Shown here in pieces: positions 1 to 29,451 of a stretch of 64,000 bases of DNA; positions within the stretch are counted from its first letter, which is position 1; every line of letters starts with the position of its first letter. Origin of the DNA: Siphonodentalium dalli (taxonomy: Eukaryota > Mollusca > Scaphopoda > Gadilida > Siphonodentaliidae); NCBI GenBank assembly GCA_032622095.1, contig CP136062.1, positions 37,880,918 to 37,944,917 on the forward strand, read 5' to 3'. Below the pieces are notes generated by a model. It had not been told where the DNA came from and ran no database searches. It saw nothing but the letters and a program-made list of their open reading frames with translations. Made by a program: the position numbers and the translations under genes.

Positions 1-903
1 TGTGATTTTCTTGGAGAGCCATTATGGATATATAGAAATGAATGAGGAACGTGCATGTATTCAAGACATCTATCTGGAGTTTCCGGACACGGAAATTCCA
101 ACTACACCCCCCCCCCCCCTTAAATCAGAATCAGACCAAACACAAGTTTTGCATAATTCCATTTGCACCCCATTGCACCTCAGTGCTCAGGCTTAATATC
201 ATACACATACAGGGCCCAAACAAAAATTTACAGCCCTTTTGCTACCCACCCACCCTTTTTGTGCAAATAAATATTTTTTCCGCCAGATTTTTTTGGACCC
301 ACCCCATAAAATAATAAAAAAAATCATTTTAAATCTAATCAAGACCAAATCAAACAGAATCAAAGGTAAGTTTTAAATTGGTCCGTTTCTGGCAGATTCC
401 AAGTGTTCAAACAATTGAAAAACTATCAACGGTTATGATGTTGTTTTCGACATTGAAAAATACATTTTGAAATAAAAAGTGTTTTATTCTACAGTATGCA
501 CAGATATTGTGAGGTAATATTTATAGTGCCAATAAGCCAACATTGTGTTTAATTTTTACATAAATAGTCCAGTTACTAATTAATGACTTCTTCACCGTTG
601 TTCCCAAAAAGGTGCCATCAACCATCATATCAGAACACATTATAGCCATGCCTGCAATGACAGTTATATAGTATATAAGTATCACTCTTTGGAGCCAAAT
701 AAACAGGCTGGCATGTTTATTTTTTAATTTGAGGTATTTTGTTAGCCAGCACTCTGCAGCACTAGTATTATTTGGTCATTATAGACATGCCAGAGTGAAA
801 ATGCCAGCATTATCAGGCACTATTCAATATTAATTTGAGGTGAAATGCAAACAAGCACTCCTATTCAGTCATCACTTTTATTTGGCACCAGATAGTGCTT
901 TAT
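1..903. other. Upstream intron sequence of the VMAT-like gene, no exon recognised
   Basis: AT-rich sequence with a C13 run at 107-119. Short open frames here show no resemblance to transporter exons or other families. Confidence 0.5.
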
Positions 904-1283
904 CTTATACCTACATATGTTCTTAAGTGTTGGTTAAGGTCATAATATATGTTAGAACACATTTATTAGTGAAAACAACTTAAAACAATGTCCATAACGT
1001 GGATTGGAAAAAATTTGCACAAACAATGTTTTTCAGGCCTCTGAGATGCACCCACCCCGCCCGGTATTGGTATGTTTTTGGAAGATCTCCCATGTATTAC
1101 TTATATCTTATACCTACCCTGTTCCTAAGTGTCTGTAAAGACCATAACCTGCCTTAGAACACAATTATTAATGAATATATTTGAAAACAACTTAAAACAA
1201 GGGCAAAAATGTGAATAGAAAAAAAATTGCACAAACTCATTTTTTCGGGCCTCTTCGGACCCACCCACCCCGGCCCTGTATGA
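904..1283. repeat. Tandem duplication, about 203-bp unit, two copies
   Basis: The blocks starting CTTATACCTAC at 904 and 1107 run in parallel through AGAACACA, AACAACTTAAAACAA and a CCCACCC-rich end. They have diverged clearly, so the duplication is old. Confidence 0.75.
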
Positions 1284-1430
1284 TAACACTTTTGTGCGAC
1301 CCCCCCCCCTCTGATACATGCCTGTTATATCAGTAGCTACATGCACTATTCCACGCTGCTGCATATTTTGGCCGTCTTTTTGTCTGACACACTTCGCTCT
1401 CAATTGTGGCAATGTGTGTCAGCCGTGTAT

Positions 1431-1729
1431 GTTTGCAACCTGGGTAATAGCATGTTTACAACCTGGGTAATAGCATGTTTACAACCTGGGTAATAGCATG
1501 TTTACAACCTGGGTAATAGCATGTTTACAACATGGGTAATAGCATGTTTACAACCTGGGTAATAGCATGTTTACAACCTGGGTAATAGCATGTTTACAAC
1601 CTGGGTAATAGCATGTTTACAACCTGGGTAATAGCATGTTTACAACCTGGGTAATAGCATGTTTACAACCTGGGTAATAGCATGTTTACAACCTGGGTAA
1701 TAGCATGTTTACAACCTGGGTAATAGCAT
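1431..1729. repeat. Minisatellite, 23-bp unit x 13
   Basis: Thirteen units of a 23-mer containing ACCTGGGTAATAGCATG are nearly identical; the first has TTTGCAACC and one has ACATGGG. The homogeneity suggests recent expansion. It is intronic or upstream in the VMAT-like gene. Confidence 0.97.
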
Positions 1730-2719
1730 GTTTTGTCACATAGCCGTAAGATCATGTCTTTTTTACTTTAAACATATTTTATTCGTATAAAATATACACA
1801 AGGGATCGGAGCACAAGTTATTTCAACTTCGGTAACCACTCTTCCGTATACAAATTTGACAATACCTTGTTATCAAATGACAAGAAATTGCGTCTTCATT
1901 ATGTCGAATAACATCTTTCTTATATGTATATGGATTACTTATTACGACGACCATAACACTATGCCTATCTGTTTCTGTTCGGACGTTTAAGGAAAAAGTG
2001 AAATATAGATTTCAAGGCTACATGTCTCAAACATTTGACTGTAAGGTTAATCTGAATTGGTATAGTAGATAATTTGGCGACTGGCCCGATGACGACATTG
2101 ACGGCTGCGCTGTAAAGAATTGCCGATGTATAGACACACTAGTCATTCCAGCAATGTTAAGAAGTCAGGATCCGATACCATTTTCGGGCGAATTCAGATT
2201 TTGAATCCGGGTTACACCCCCTGGTTGACAACAAATCCTGGATGTGTCTCTCCCTCGCATTTATTGCACCTAACTTCTTTGGATTATATGTGTGAAAAAA
2301 CATCCACAACCTATATATCCATATAACGACTCTGCCCGGGACGTGTAGTGTTCGTACATGTATGCAAGTAGATATTAGCCAGATTCAGCCACATGTTCAT
2401 GTACGTGTCATAATAGTACGTGTATGTGTTTCTATGCTATTGCTATGGTCATGCACGTGGCTGGGAAAGTCATGTGATTTAACAGGCCAATGTTTTTAGA
2501 TAACCTTTTGAGATAACGGCCAAATGTTTGGCAGAAGGTGTAAACAATAATCCGGTAAAGCGACATGTCCACACTGCGACCGCCGATATGCTTATTTGGC
2601 TACAACTAAATCATTATCTTTCCGCGCGTTCCCCTGTATTACCATACTGCCTGGCTGGCCTTGCACAATGACAAATTAACACTTCCATGACAGGAGCTGA
2701 GCTGGCGCAACATTAAACA
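1730..2719. other. Non-coding stretch without recognised features
   Basis: No exon, RNA gene or clear repeat family was recognised in this part of the upstream intron. Confidence 0.4.
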
Positions 2720-3085
2720 CCCTGTGTCAATGCATTCTCTTATATTTGCGAGTCGATCATAAGCCTAGCAATTAGTTATCATTTTTTCTTACATTCTTTA
2801 ACAATTTTTATCATTTTTTACTTAAATTCTTCATCAATTTTATAATTTTTATAATTTTTTCTTACATTCTTTATAAATTTTTATCATTTTTCTTACATTC
2901 TTTATAAATTTTTATCATTTTTCTTACATTCTTTAACCATCTTTTATTATTTTTTTTCTTCATTTTTTCTTACATTTTTAGACAATAATAAAAATAATAC
3001 AATTTTTTAGGCCAATGCATTCTCTTATAGATACGAGGCGACCGCTAGTCGATACGCATATATAAGAGAATACATTGGCACAGGG
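2720..3085. mobile_element. Hairpin-module MITE, degraded copy
   Basis: It begins CCCTGTGTCAATGCATTCTC and ends in the inverse ATACATTGGCACAGGG. Between them is a T-rich core of repeated TTCTTACATTCTTTA blocks. It belongs to the hairpin family seen at 13214-13509 and elsewhere; the left hairpin has lost its second arm. Confidence 0.8.
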
Positions 3086-3188
3086 TTTTCGCAAAATATC
3101 AGGAAGCTCCAGTCATGAAAGGGATTTTGATATTTTGCTTTAAAGGCACGTGAGGCCTTAGTTGTCGAAAATATTCATATTTGTTCCA

Positions 3189-3645
3189 ATCACCGTAAAC
3201 AGAAAAACAATAAAACGCATACAGTTTCGTTCATATATACCATGACTATCGCGTAAACAGCATGTTATCATAAAGATTTACTATATTTTACCTAAGCAAG
3301 AGCCTGATTGTGCTACAGAAGACAGCACAATGCTGCTGGCTAATCACACACAAATGACATAAACGCTCTTTATTCGTTCCATATCAGGAATTCACCAACA
3401 AAGAACGCTCTTTATGTTTACCATCATAATATAAACAAACACCAGAAAAGTTACTTTTTATGCTTTTGTTTACATAACAATAGTCAAAGATATGACAATA
3501 ACATACTGTGTATGCGATATTTCTTATTTGTATATGGACAAAGTCTGTCTACATTTTGTTGTTCTTTCTGTTTGTGGCGGCATTTGACGGGTGGAAATAT
3601 TTTCACAGGATACCCACCGCCAAGGCCAACCGTACCTTTAACTGT
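3189..3645. repeat. Foldback element ending 17 bp before exon A
   Basis: The left part (about 3191-3280, ..AAACAGAAAAACAATAAAACGC..) is the inverse of the right part (about 3480-3590). The right end, GATACCCACCGCCAAGGCCAAC, recurs at 12116-12137 and inverted at 11783-11805. The element sits directly before the acceptor of exon A and extends that open frame upstream without coding meaning. Confidence 0.7.
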
Positions 3646-3661
3646 CATGTCTTATTTCCAG

Positions 3662-20822
<17,161 letters not shown>

Positions 20823-21009
20823 AGATGTAGCGACTTTCTTGGAATACCAAAAGCTGTCTTTGTCAAAGATTTGGTCGAGAATATTACATATGACGGGCCA
20901 TAACCTTCAGTCAGTCGAGTGTTCACTGTTCAGGCGACAGCACAATGATGATTCAGAAAAAAAGACTTATGGATGTCAGGGTGACATCGTGATGCTTCGA
21001 AACCTAATA

Positions 21010-21199
21010 CAGTAGCGCCCTAAATAATCGACTCCTTAACCACAGCATAATTATTGGTAACTTTTCAGGATTTAGTCGGAAATATGACTTGTTGCCATTC
21101 ACCGGAAAGCTCTCACTGAGAGCTTTCCGATGAATGGCAACATGCCATATTTCCGACTAAATCCTGAAAAGTTACCCATAATTATTTAGGGCATTACTG
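21010..21199. mobile_element. Tc1/mariner-type palindromic MITE, TA-flanked
   Basis: CAGTAGCGCCCTAAATAAT pairs with ATAATTATTTAGGGCATTACTG. TA dinucleotides lie at 21008-21009 and 21200-21201. The arms are nearly perfect through GGATTTAGTCGGAAATATG and GGAAAGCTCTCA to a tiny loop at about 21105-21115. It lies 187 bp downstream of the transporter stop codon. A half copy is at 42550-42656. Confidence 0.9.
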
Positions 21200-21267
21200 T
21201 AACATAAAACACCAAATTTCATACTCTCGTCAACGGCGCAGCCATAATCGCTCACTGATCCAGTTAC

Positions 21268-21787
21268 CACCACGGTCAAGTGGTCCTGTTAATATGCTAT
21301 GATACTGGTGGTCCTGCTGAATTTCTATGATGCGGGTAGGGCAAACTGATGCCGTTACGAAAGAGTACCGTTGTGTTTGTTCTAAAGTTCGAAACATTCG
21401 AGAACATATATTTTTTGAAAAATATAATAATGCCTGCGCTGGGGTTTCTTTAACGACGTGAATAACAATCCTAGTTATAATCGATTTTCAACAACTAATA
21501 CAACCGATATTAGAAATATATATTTCTCAATAAATATGCGTTTGACTGTTTGATACTCATTAGGGGTTTGATACTCATTAGGGGTTTGATACTCATTAGG
21601 GGTTTGATACTCATTAGGGGTTTTCCTCGATATGTTCAGATTATTGAACACCGCGAATAGGACGTTATAAACAAATATAAAACAAAAACGGTACTTTTTA
21701 TGAACAGCATCAGTTTGCCCTAACACAATCATAGAAATTCAGCAGCAGGACTCCGCCGCATTAGCAGGACCACTTGACCAGGGGTGG
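21268..21787. mobile_element. Foldback MITE (CCACC..TCAAGTGGTCCTG ends)
   Basis: The left end CCACCACGGTCAAGTGGTCC is the inverse of the right end GGACCACTTGACCAGGGGTGG. A second copy is at 30971-31479. The interior repeats CAAACTGATG..GTACCGTT in inverted order. Confidence 0.82.
21549..21620. repeat. 18-bp tandem repeat x 4
   Basis: Four exact units of TTTGATACTCATTAGGGG. On the minus strand they would read as a TPNEYQ hexapeptide, but that open frame is inside a MITE and is unlikely to be a protein. Confidence 0.95.
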
Positions 21788-22760
21788 TTATGATGACGGG
21801 GGTGGAGACACTGTGGTGACGGGGTAGAGACATTGCACTGGCTCACGCCTACTTGGCCGGTTGTAGACTCATTCCTGGTTAAGCCACCCCTCTTATTGCT
21901 CGACCACATCCTCGACTCCTTGGACATAAACGAGCTTGTGATATTGGTTGTTACAGACGCCGGTTTACGTCGGATATCTGCTCCATTACTCTCCTATAAC
22001 GGAATTTATTCGCCCCCATATATGGTTCACTACATGCACTTGAAGATCCCTGTCCCATACGACCATGCAGATCTGGCAATTCCCAATTATAGCTACAATA
22101 GCCATATATGTAGCTATTGTAGATACATATGGCTATTGATGACGGATGAATATGGTTGAAGAGAGATAACCCAATCCAACATGATTATACTCTTAGTAAA
22201 TTCATATTGTTTGCCATGTCCATGTATAATCAGGGTCCACGCTGGACCGAAATTGACTTTTGCCAAATAATTTGCCAAATGACAATATTTGTTGCCAAAT
22301 TATTTTAGCAATTTCCAATTGCTATCCCCGATAGTATCATTTTCTGCAACCTTCAGTCTTATGTTTCGACACTCGCGGTTTGAACGACTTTTGTTATCCA
22401 TAGAAAAGTAGTTAGTTAATAATTAATTATACTCGCGTCTATATTGTGGTTTATCATACAACAATAATCCAATCACCGAACAATACAATGGTAGAAAGGT
22501 ATCTCAATCAGAAGGGCACATCACAGGATGATTAGTAATCCCGCCCACCATCAGAAATAATGCTATATGATTAACTGATCTTAATATGAATTAAAAATAT
22601 TTTTTGCCAAATGAAAATATTTTTGGCCAAATGTGAATTATTTTTGCCAAATTTGGCAAGTGGAAGCGCGAACCATGTACAGTATAATTAACAAAATATT
22701 CCAATACTGTTACTTTTTCCTGACAACTGTACCTAAATAGAAGATTAGATCATATATGAA
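21788..22760. repeat. Dispersed repeat fragments
   Basis: 22075-22190 and 22690-22760 match 10495-10740. Between them, 22255-22680 is bounded by TTGCCAAAT-rich inverted segments (TTTTGCCAAATAATTTGCC and the TTTTTGCCAAATTTGGCAAG side), suggesting an insertion that splits the repeat copy. Confidence 0.6.
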
Positions 22761-23270
22761 TGGCTGCGGACACACGTATCACAGTAGCGATGGCATAGTA
22801 GGTGTGACAAATAATTATCATGCAATTTTGGCGACAATTGGTCGTCATATTCCTGTGCCATAGCGAGACATGTCGCCCGCCGCACATTCACACAATGAGT
22901 CTTTTCCAAGCTCTATCAACGTCGAGATCGACATCTCAATAATTTATAAAACCGAATGTCTTGTCGCTGTTGATCGTTACTCAATACGCAATGTTATATT
23001 TTTAATGCTAACACACAAAGACAATTCTGGACGATCGGTCGTGCAATTTTATGTATCGTAGAGAATACAATGTGGCTAAACGTAATGAGTAGATCAACCT
23101 TGGTGAAACTCAATGGGTTAATTGGTCAGTCGACTCACTGAGAATATGCGGCGCGCGACACGACTCCCTATGGCATATAAATTATGTTGACCAATTGTCA
23201 CCAAACTCTACCATAATTAATTGTCACATCTACTATGCCATCGCTACTGTGGTACGTGTGTCCACAGCCA
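22761..23270. mobile_element. TIR element, about 510 bp
   Basis: TGGCTGCGGACACACGTATC.. on the left is the inverse of ..ACGTGTGTCCACAGCCA on the right. Pairing runs for about 75 bp through AGCGATGGCATAGTAG. No transposase frame seen. Confidence 0.85.
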
Positions 23271-24273
23271 ATGGGTCCGAGACCCATATCACATATGCAA
23301 AACCAATATCTAAACATGCAGATGCACGTGCTTATCTGTGCTTCTGATATTCCGCAAGCTGGTGCAACCGAAATGTCATCGGAAGTGAGTTCATAAATTA
23401 TAACAACACAATACACCTCAACCTTATAGTTGCAACAGCTCACGGTAATGCTTGCATACAATGCAAATTGGTAAAATATTGTGTTACATTCTCACAACCT
23501 GCAAGTTCACGCGCATATGCCTAATGGAAATTGTATTCAATGGACAACATCTCGTACACTTATAATAAATTCTGAACAAATACATATTAGTTACTTTGTG
23601 ATATGTTATACCATAATACCCATGATGGATGCCTGGTATGCAAGCAAATAATGTTAAATCCTTTGAACTATTTGTTTATAGACGCAAGAATATACGTTGG
23701 AATGTCGTTTTGATTTTTCACGCGATTGATATGACGTCAGTTCATTCATGATTTTGAACCATGCAACGACGTCACGAGCGCCTTGTATCGCAACTGCAGT
23801 AACGATACGGATGCTTTTATCGCCAATTCGTTATCGCCAATTGTATCAGGGAATTTCGTAGGAAATGGTAGATAAAATAGCTACACATAGCTGTTGTATC
23901 TATAATTGGAAATTGCCAGAACAGACCAAAAATGTGGTATCGCCATCGATGTATTGACGTCAAACAACTCTTAATGCAGGCCGCTTTGGGAAATTAATCC
24001 ATTTTGATAACTGAAGCGGCATTTAAAAAAAATATTGTTGGAATATGATGATATGTGGACCATCGAATCTGATTGAGTACAGTTAATGCTACCCATGGTT
24101 AACAGAAAACTGTTACGGACTCTGACGTTCCGGTTTTGGAGAACTGGTTTAGGTCATTCAAGGTCCATAGGAAACTTCAAATATGCGGCGACAAGCGCGA
24201 ATAAAAAAAAAGAAGTAAGTTATATTTTAACTAATGTCGCGACGTGAATCTTGATACCTGTTAAATCGTTGGC
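23271..24273. other. Intergenic stretch without recognised features
   Basis: No coding exon, RNA gene or clear repeat recognised. Confidence 0.4.
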
Positions 24274-24275
24274 TA

Positions 24276-24758
24276 CCTTACTCGTATTTAAATTCGCGCA
24301 GTACTATTTTTTGCTCAGTTTTGAATTCGCGCACTTTAAATTCGCGCACCTAGCTGCGCGAATTCAAAACAGACAAAATGTTTTCGTAATATTTTCGTGA
24401 TATTTTCGTATATCTTTAAGTTGACGAAAGTTTCGGGTCTTGGTCATTGCGGTAGCTAGTATATGTGTACCTGTATATTAAACACATTCGCGGTGGATTT
24501 TCATCGTGCAGACTAAGTTGTCATGGTTTGCCTCTTTGCATTGTGAGCAATGGTCTTGATAGCGGTTGGTCGAATGTAAATTTATGAATACATGTACAAT
24601 GTATATTCATCCGTTCATTATATAGGTAAATTCAGCAACATGGCCCTCTTGTATTTCCTGTGGACTGGCCTAGACAAAACTTGGGAGTCGTACTATTTTT
24701 CGCTCAGTTTTAAATTCCCGAGAAAAATAGAACTGCGATAATTTAAATACGAGTAAGG
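24276..24758. mobile_element. TA-flanked MITE (CCTTACTCG ends)
   Basis: CCTTACTCGTATTTAAAT on the left pairs with ATTTAAATACGAGTAAGG on the right. TA lies at 24274-24275 and 24759-24760. Subterminal GTACTATTTTT.GCTCAGTTT is repeated, and CGCGAATTC motifs cluster at 24290-24370. Confidence 0.82.
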
Positions 24759-24890
24759 TAATAGAGAGGATAATGAGACAAAACTCTCACTGTTCATATG
24801 TTTTTGATTGACAAGCATGGATTACCGCGAAAGTTTCATACATATCGGCGAACGCCAAGCGTGGGTATATCTCGTTCGCTTCTTATAATG

Positions 24891-25307
24891 AAAGGCCCAC
24901 TTAAGTTTCGAATCGCGAGATCACATTATACACAGCATGTTCCAAATGTGACATCATTTGAAAGAGGATGCTCCTACATTGTATTAACTTATCACGTCGG
25001 ATAAACGGAGCATGTTTCTGTCAAGGTACCGACGTATGTTCAGTGGTTAATTTCGATCTGGTCTGCACTGCCAGTTTATTATTTCCACTGGAAGATAACG
25101 CTCTTTGTTATTAATTATGATGCATTCTGGGGTAAATAACCGGGCAAGTCTTGGGGGTGAATCTCCATCGCTTGATTGACTCTCCTGGGCCACAGCTGTT
25201 CCGTATTTTGGTGGAATGAAAATCTTTGGTTCTTCTTTCAAGTGGTATATAAAATGGAATATGTTGTGTATTATGCGATCTGGGCATTCGAGAGTTAATT
25301 GGGCCTT
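24891..25307. mobile_element. AAGGCCCACT-family MITE, copy 2
   Basis: AAAGGCCCACTTAAGTTTCGA at the left and TTCGAGAGTTAATTGGGCCTT at the right are inverted. The interior CATTTGAAAGAGGATGCTCC matches 14868-14890 and 38220-38240. Confidence 0.8.
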
Positions 25308-25442
25308 AAAGTGAAAAACGTCGACAGTGTTGCATCAATTTTGCATTCCGCAAGTATCGGGCGTGATCATTCGTCTATATACATGTATAGTTCATGTAGC
25401 TACACAATCTACATATTTCAATAGCCATGTGCAGCCACACAA

Positions 25443-26255
25443 ACTTTTAACTTATTTTGCCATTACAATTCACCTGGCTTACATGACCGGTTCGTCTATC
25501 ACGTACATGGCAATTCCGTTTAGAAGTTTATTTTAATCCAATATTTTACGAAACCTGTATCTTACGAACGTTTAACAAAGAAGATTGATCAAATATGCTA
25601 TTAATCGAAAGGCCGACGCGACCAACGCTATGTAAACAGGGTGATAATGGGATTTGTCTCGGAGGAATATTATTTTGATGGAAGTGAATTAAGCGTACGG
25701 GTGGTCGCAGCTTGCCCTTACCACCAACTATTATTTACAACTGCTACTTTTCCTTGCGCCGTAATAAACGCGTGTTTTTCGCGCCGAGAAATCATGTGAC
25801 TTTGACCGCTGAGTGCATTTCCTTAGTATCACACGTTACACGAACATTACTAATCTATGACGCACGACGAGTGCGTGAAATCAGTGGGTTTTAATTTGAG
25901 GCTTGAATGTTATATGTCGCTTTAAGGGTGTATAGCAAATAACTCTAATAAGTTGTGTCTGCATATGGATGAAATTGCGAGAAACAGCCGTTGCGAACTT
26001 CATAAACGATACGCAGGCCACGTGACCTCTAATGGAGAACCTTCGTTACAAGCTGCAAAACATAGTTCAGTCCCCTCGCTACGCTATGTCTGAACGCTGC
26101 CGTCATAACAATACGAGTGCGCATTTTCTTAATTAAATCAAGCATTTTTATTGAAGTGTTTTGTCAGTTACAATTCATTCTGGCTTGATCTAGATAATTT
26201 TCAAATGAATATGGACAGTTCAGTTTCTCAGAATGATGCAGAATGAGTTGTAACC
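25443..26255 (+). repeat. Duplicated block, near-identical to 62806-63598
   Basis: About 0.8 kb runs in parallel with 62806-63598 with few substitutions and small indels, including AAGCGTACGGGTGGTCGCAG and GTTCAGTCCCCTCGCTACGC. No coding content was recognised. A further short echo, CATAACAATACGAGTGCGCAT, is at 26454. Confidence 0.92.
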
Positions 26256-26939
26256 TACGAATGTCTCAACTAAATGTGACATGTAAGTACGGGCAGCGGC
26301 AAGTGGAGCTCGCATTCGTTATAGAAAGAGATCGGGGATATGTATCTTCAGGGCCACTTGCACGTTTCGGCCCCCCCCCCAACATTTCCAATTACAATTC
26401 TCGCTCATTAAAACAAGTTCAAGTCACATTTCTACCAGGTTGATTGCGTACGTCATAACAATACGAGTGCGCATGTTTGCCAATGTCGGTTTATTAATTT
26501 GATTTTTCGTGCATTTCAACATTACGACTATTATATTTATTATGTTATTTAGTTCTGATAAGTCTGAAATGACATCTGATTTTGTCTAAATCTGTTACCA
26601 AATTTCGCCAGATCGGTATTTCGCGATTTGCGATTTGCAACCGCTCTCTATATATTGTCGGCAGTGTATACATACGATAGCAAAACATGCATACGGCCTA
26701 TCAACATGTTTTAGTGCAATATTCGTTTTGTGTTTTGTGAGTTAAATTATTTATTTCATTTGTCATATATTGTAATTATGTTAATGTTTATGATTGGTCA
26801 ATTCGGACCAGGCGTTACGTGTTTGTGTACAATAGTGTTTTGAACATGTGGCGAATAGAAGCAAGTCGTTTCAATGAATGAGAACATTTCAATAACCGCT
26901 CTCAATGTCTCATCTTTTCCCGGATAGCCCTTTGGGGAT

Positions 26940-27430
26940 CAGTGTGTTGTCTATTTTAAATTCACATAACCTTCTGTCAGCCAACTAACCAACATATGGA
27001 AGGGTGCACGGTACTTTAAGGGTACGTTAATACAATGGCAAGTTTGCACGGTATGGTTTGCAGTCATTTTCTCATAGAAAACGATATGTTGCCACAATAT
27101 GAACGGAACAAGCACAAACAGTGCCACAGCTAACTGCGTGCGAAGTAACATCTCTGTAGTTCCACTAGTAACGATGCTACTGGAATTTGCCTGTAAATAT
27201 CATGCAATTATCTCGCAAGAATAAATCATACAGGTATTTGAAGGCAAATTACAATAGCACTGTTACTATTAGATAAATTAGATAAATGTTACTTTTCATG
27301 CCTTTCGCTTTGGTAAAGGTGCATGCTATGTGCACGGTTCCATTCATATTCTGGCACCATGTGGTTTTCTATGACGAAATGCCCGCAAGAACATACCGTG
27401 CAAACTTGCCAGCGTATGAACGTAGCCTAA
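26940..27430. repeat. Diverged inverted repeat with two head-to-head hydrophobic open frames
   Basis: The arms (about 26990-27200 and 27230-27425) are inverted copies around 27210. On the minus strand from 27151 an open frame starts MLLRTQLAVALFVLVPFILW, and on the plus strand from 27286 one contains VPFIFWHHVVFYDEM. Both look like a short signal anchor. No downstream exons were found for either, so they may be incidental to a foldback element. Confidence 0.55.
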
Positions 27431-28459
27431 AGGGATTCAGAATTCGTATGTTTAGTTCAGTCGATCTACGGAACAATCTCGACCATTTCAATGAGATTAG
27501 GTTCCAAATTAGGTTCTATGTAGTTATAGAAACCAACAAGGGTGCAAATACATAAGGCAGGTGAATGACGTCATATATTGTATCTATATCCATTCAAGAT
27601 CGCGGGCATAGATTTTGGAGAAAGTGTTACGTGAATTCCGGTTAGCAACCGTGTGCAGATTTAAAAAAAAACCGCGGAATTGGAAATGAAGCATCGCGAT
27701 AAAAATGAAAGTAACTATACTACTTCACAGATTACGAAGAATTCACATGCGGTTTAGGTCTATTAATTTCATTTAGACCAATTTTGTTGGTTCGCTTAAT
27801 GAAAACGAAAAACGAAGAAGTCATGACGAGAATCCAGACAATATTTTACAAGGCACGACATGTCTTGTCAAGTTGGCATGTCGTCTCCGTCGTGACCACT
27901 GCATGATGTGACAAATTAGTCTTAGCGTTATAATTTATGTCGCCGAAAAAAGGCAAATTTGAGGCACATCATGTGTGGTTGCTCCAATACGCGTCACGTA
28001 CGATTCATATTAATTCTCTTCTAAGCTGTGCCGAATTAAAAACAAAAATGGAATGTTTTTCAACGTAATACTATTATTTCTTCACCCCCCCCCCCAAGTA
28101 GACCTGACAATACTTAGGCTGATATTCAGTCATTAAGTGTCCGATAGAAATATAGCTTAGATTCTGTGTGTGGTCACGAGGACAGCATCACACTAAACCA
28201 CACCTCCTCGAAAGTTATATTCTGACACTGGAACAAATGTCATTCATTTATCGGATTGTTGCATGGCGTTAATCCTGCGACTTTCTGCCTGCACAATTCA
28301 ACACCAGACATAACAGTTATCTTTTAGAAGGCGACCCATCTGAATTTTCAAAAAAATCTCAATTTCTAGCTATACATGTATCAATTTGAAGGACAACAAA
28401 TCATTATCCCTTATAAATAGTGTATAAGCTGTAGTACTATATAGCAGCAACTCTTTACC
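27431..28459. other. Intergenic stretch without recognised features
   Basis: A C run lies at about 28085-28095. No gene or repeat family recognised. Confidence 0.4.
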
Positions 28460-28467
28460 ATCACAGT

Positions 28468-29400
28468 TAGTCCCAGTCTTCTTGTACTAAAACCAGCTAA
28501 GATATTGGGATGGCGATTTGCTGTTTTTAGTCCCAGCCCGCTTGCATACCAATCCTATCACACGAGTTACGCCCACGATCTGTGGCGGGAATCTGTGGTG
28601 TATTTTACTCGATTTACCTAATGAATCAATACATGATGCTATATACATCGGAAAGAGAGACATATCATGGTCATAATGGTGTATAATAATCTAACTTTCA
28701 TGTTAAATTACGCATAGAATATTCCGGTTGATTGTCACCAACATCGCTGTTTTTTCTGTTTGTTTACTTAACTGAAAGCCGAACTCAGGTTCCGAAGAAC
28801 TTCGGCATTGTCCGGTGTTTGTTTTGGCCGAGACGAATTTCGATACAAACAAAATGGCGGCCCCCATGATATTCTAATGGTCATTGTGTTTACACTGTTT
28901 TAAACTGTGAGATGGTTATAATTCCCGTAATTTATTTAATGTATTACATTTATATCTTCAATATGTATTTAATCTATGTAATAATTTATTTATTGTCACG
29001 TATAATTACGATTACAATGGAGAATTCATCGTGCGTGGTTGATTGAAAATCTACGGAATATTTTCACCGGAAAATGCCGAACGCAGTTCGCAAGGTCAAC
29101 TGAGTTCGCATACTTTAAAAAATATGTAAACACTGCGGCAAAAGTTTCTTTTCACATTAAATTACCGCTTTCAATTCACAACCGATGTGGGTTTCAGATC
29201 AAATAGCATGTCTTCTGCGGAAACTATCCGTTTATTGTAGCAATTGTGATATTTTATTTCATATAATTGTGGTTTTATTTGAGCGGGTCACTAACGATTA
29301 ACTCGTGTCAAAGGAGACCATGGGCCTGGAACTCGGACTAAAGACCGGCACCTCCATCCCAATATCTTAGCCGGTTTTAGTACGAGAAGACTTGGACTAC
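28468..29400. mobile_element. TIR element with 8-bp target duplication ATCACAGT
   Basis: TAGTCCCAGTCTTCTTGTAC onward through CTAAGATATTGGGATGG is the inverse of the right end (CCATCCCAATATCTTAG.. to GACTTGGACTAC). It is flanked by ATCACAGT at 28460-28467 and 29401-29408. It is 933 bp long, with no transposase seen. An 8-bp duplication is compatible with hAT or related superfamilies. Confidence 0.88.
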
Positions 29401-29451
29401 ATCACAGTGTGAGAGATATGTTCAAAGTATGAACAATAGTGCTTTATAAAA

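Noticed and set aside
1431-1729. CRISPR-like regular repeats
   Set aside because: Units are contiguous with no unique spacers and the genome is animal; it is a minisatellite.
3508-3661. N-terminal extension of exon A ([12 protein letters not shown]..)
   Set aside because: The extension lies in a foldback repeat that recurs at 11783-12136; the acceptor at 3660-3661 and protein conservation put the exon start at 3662.
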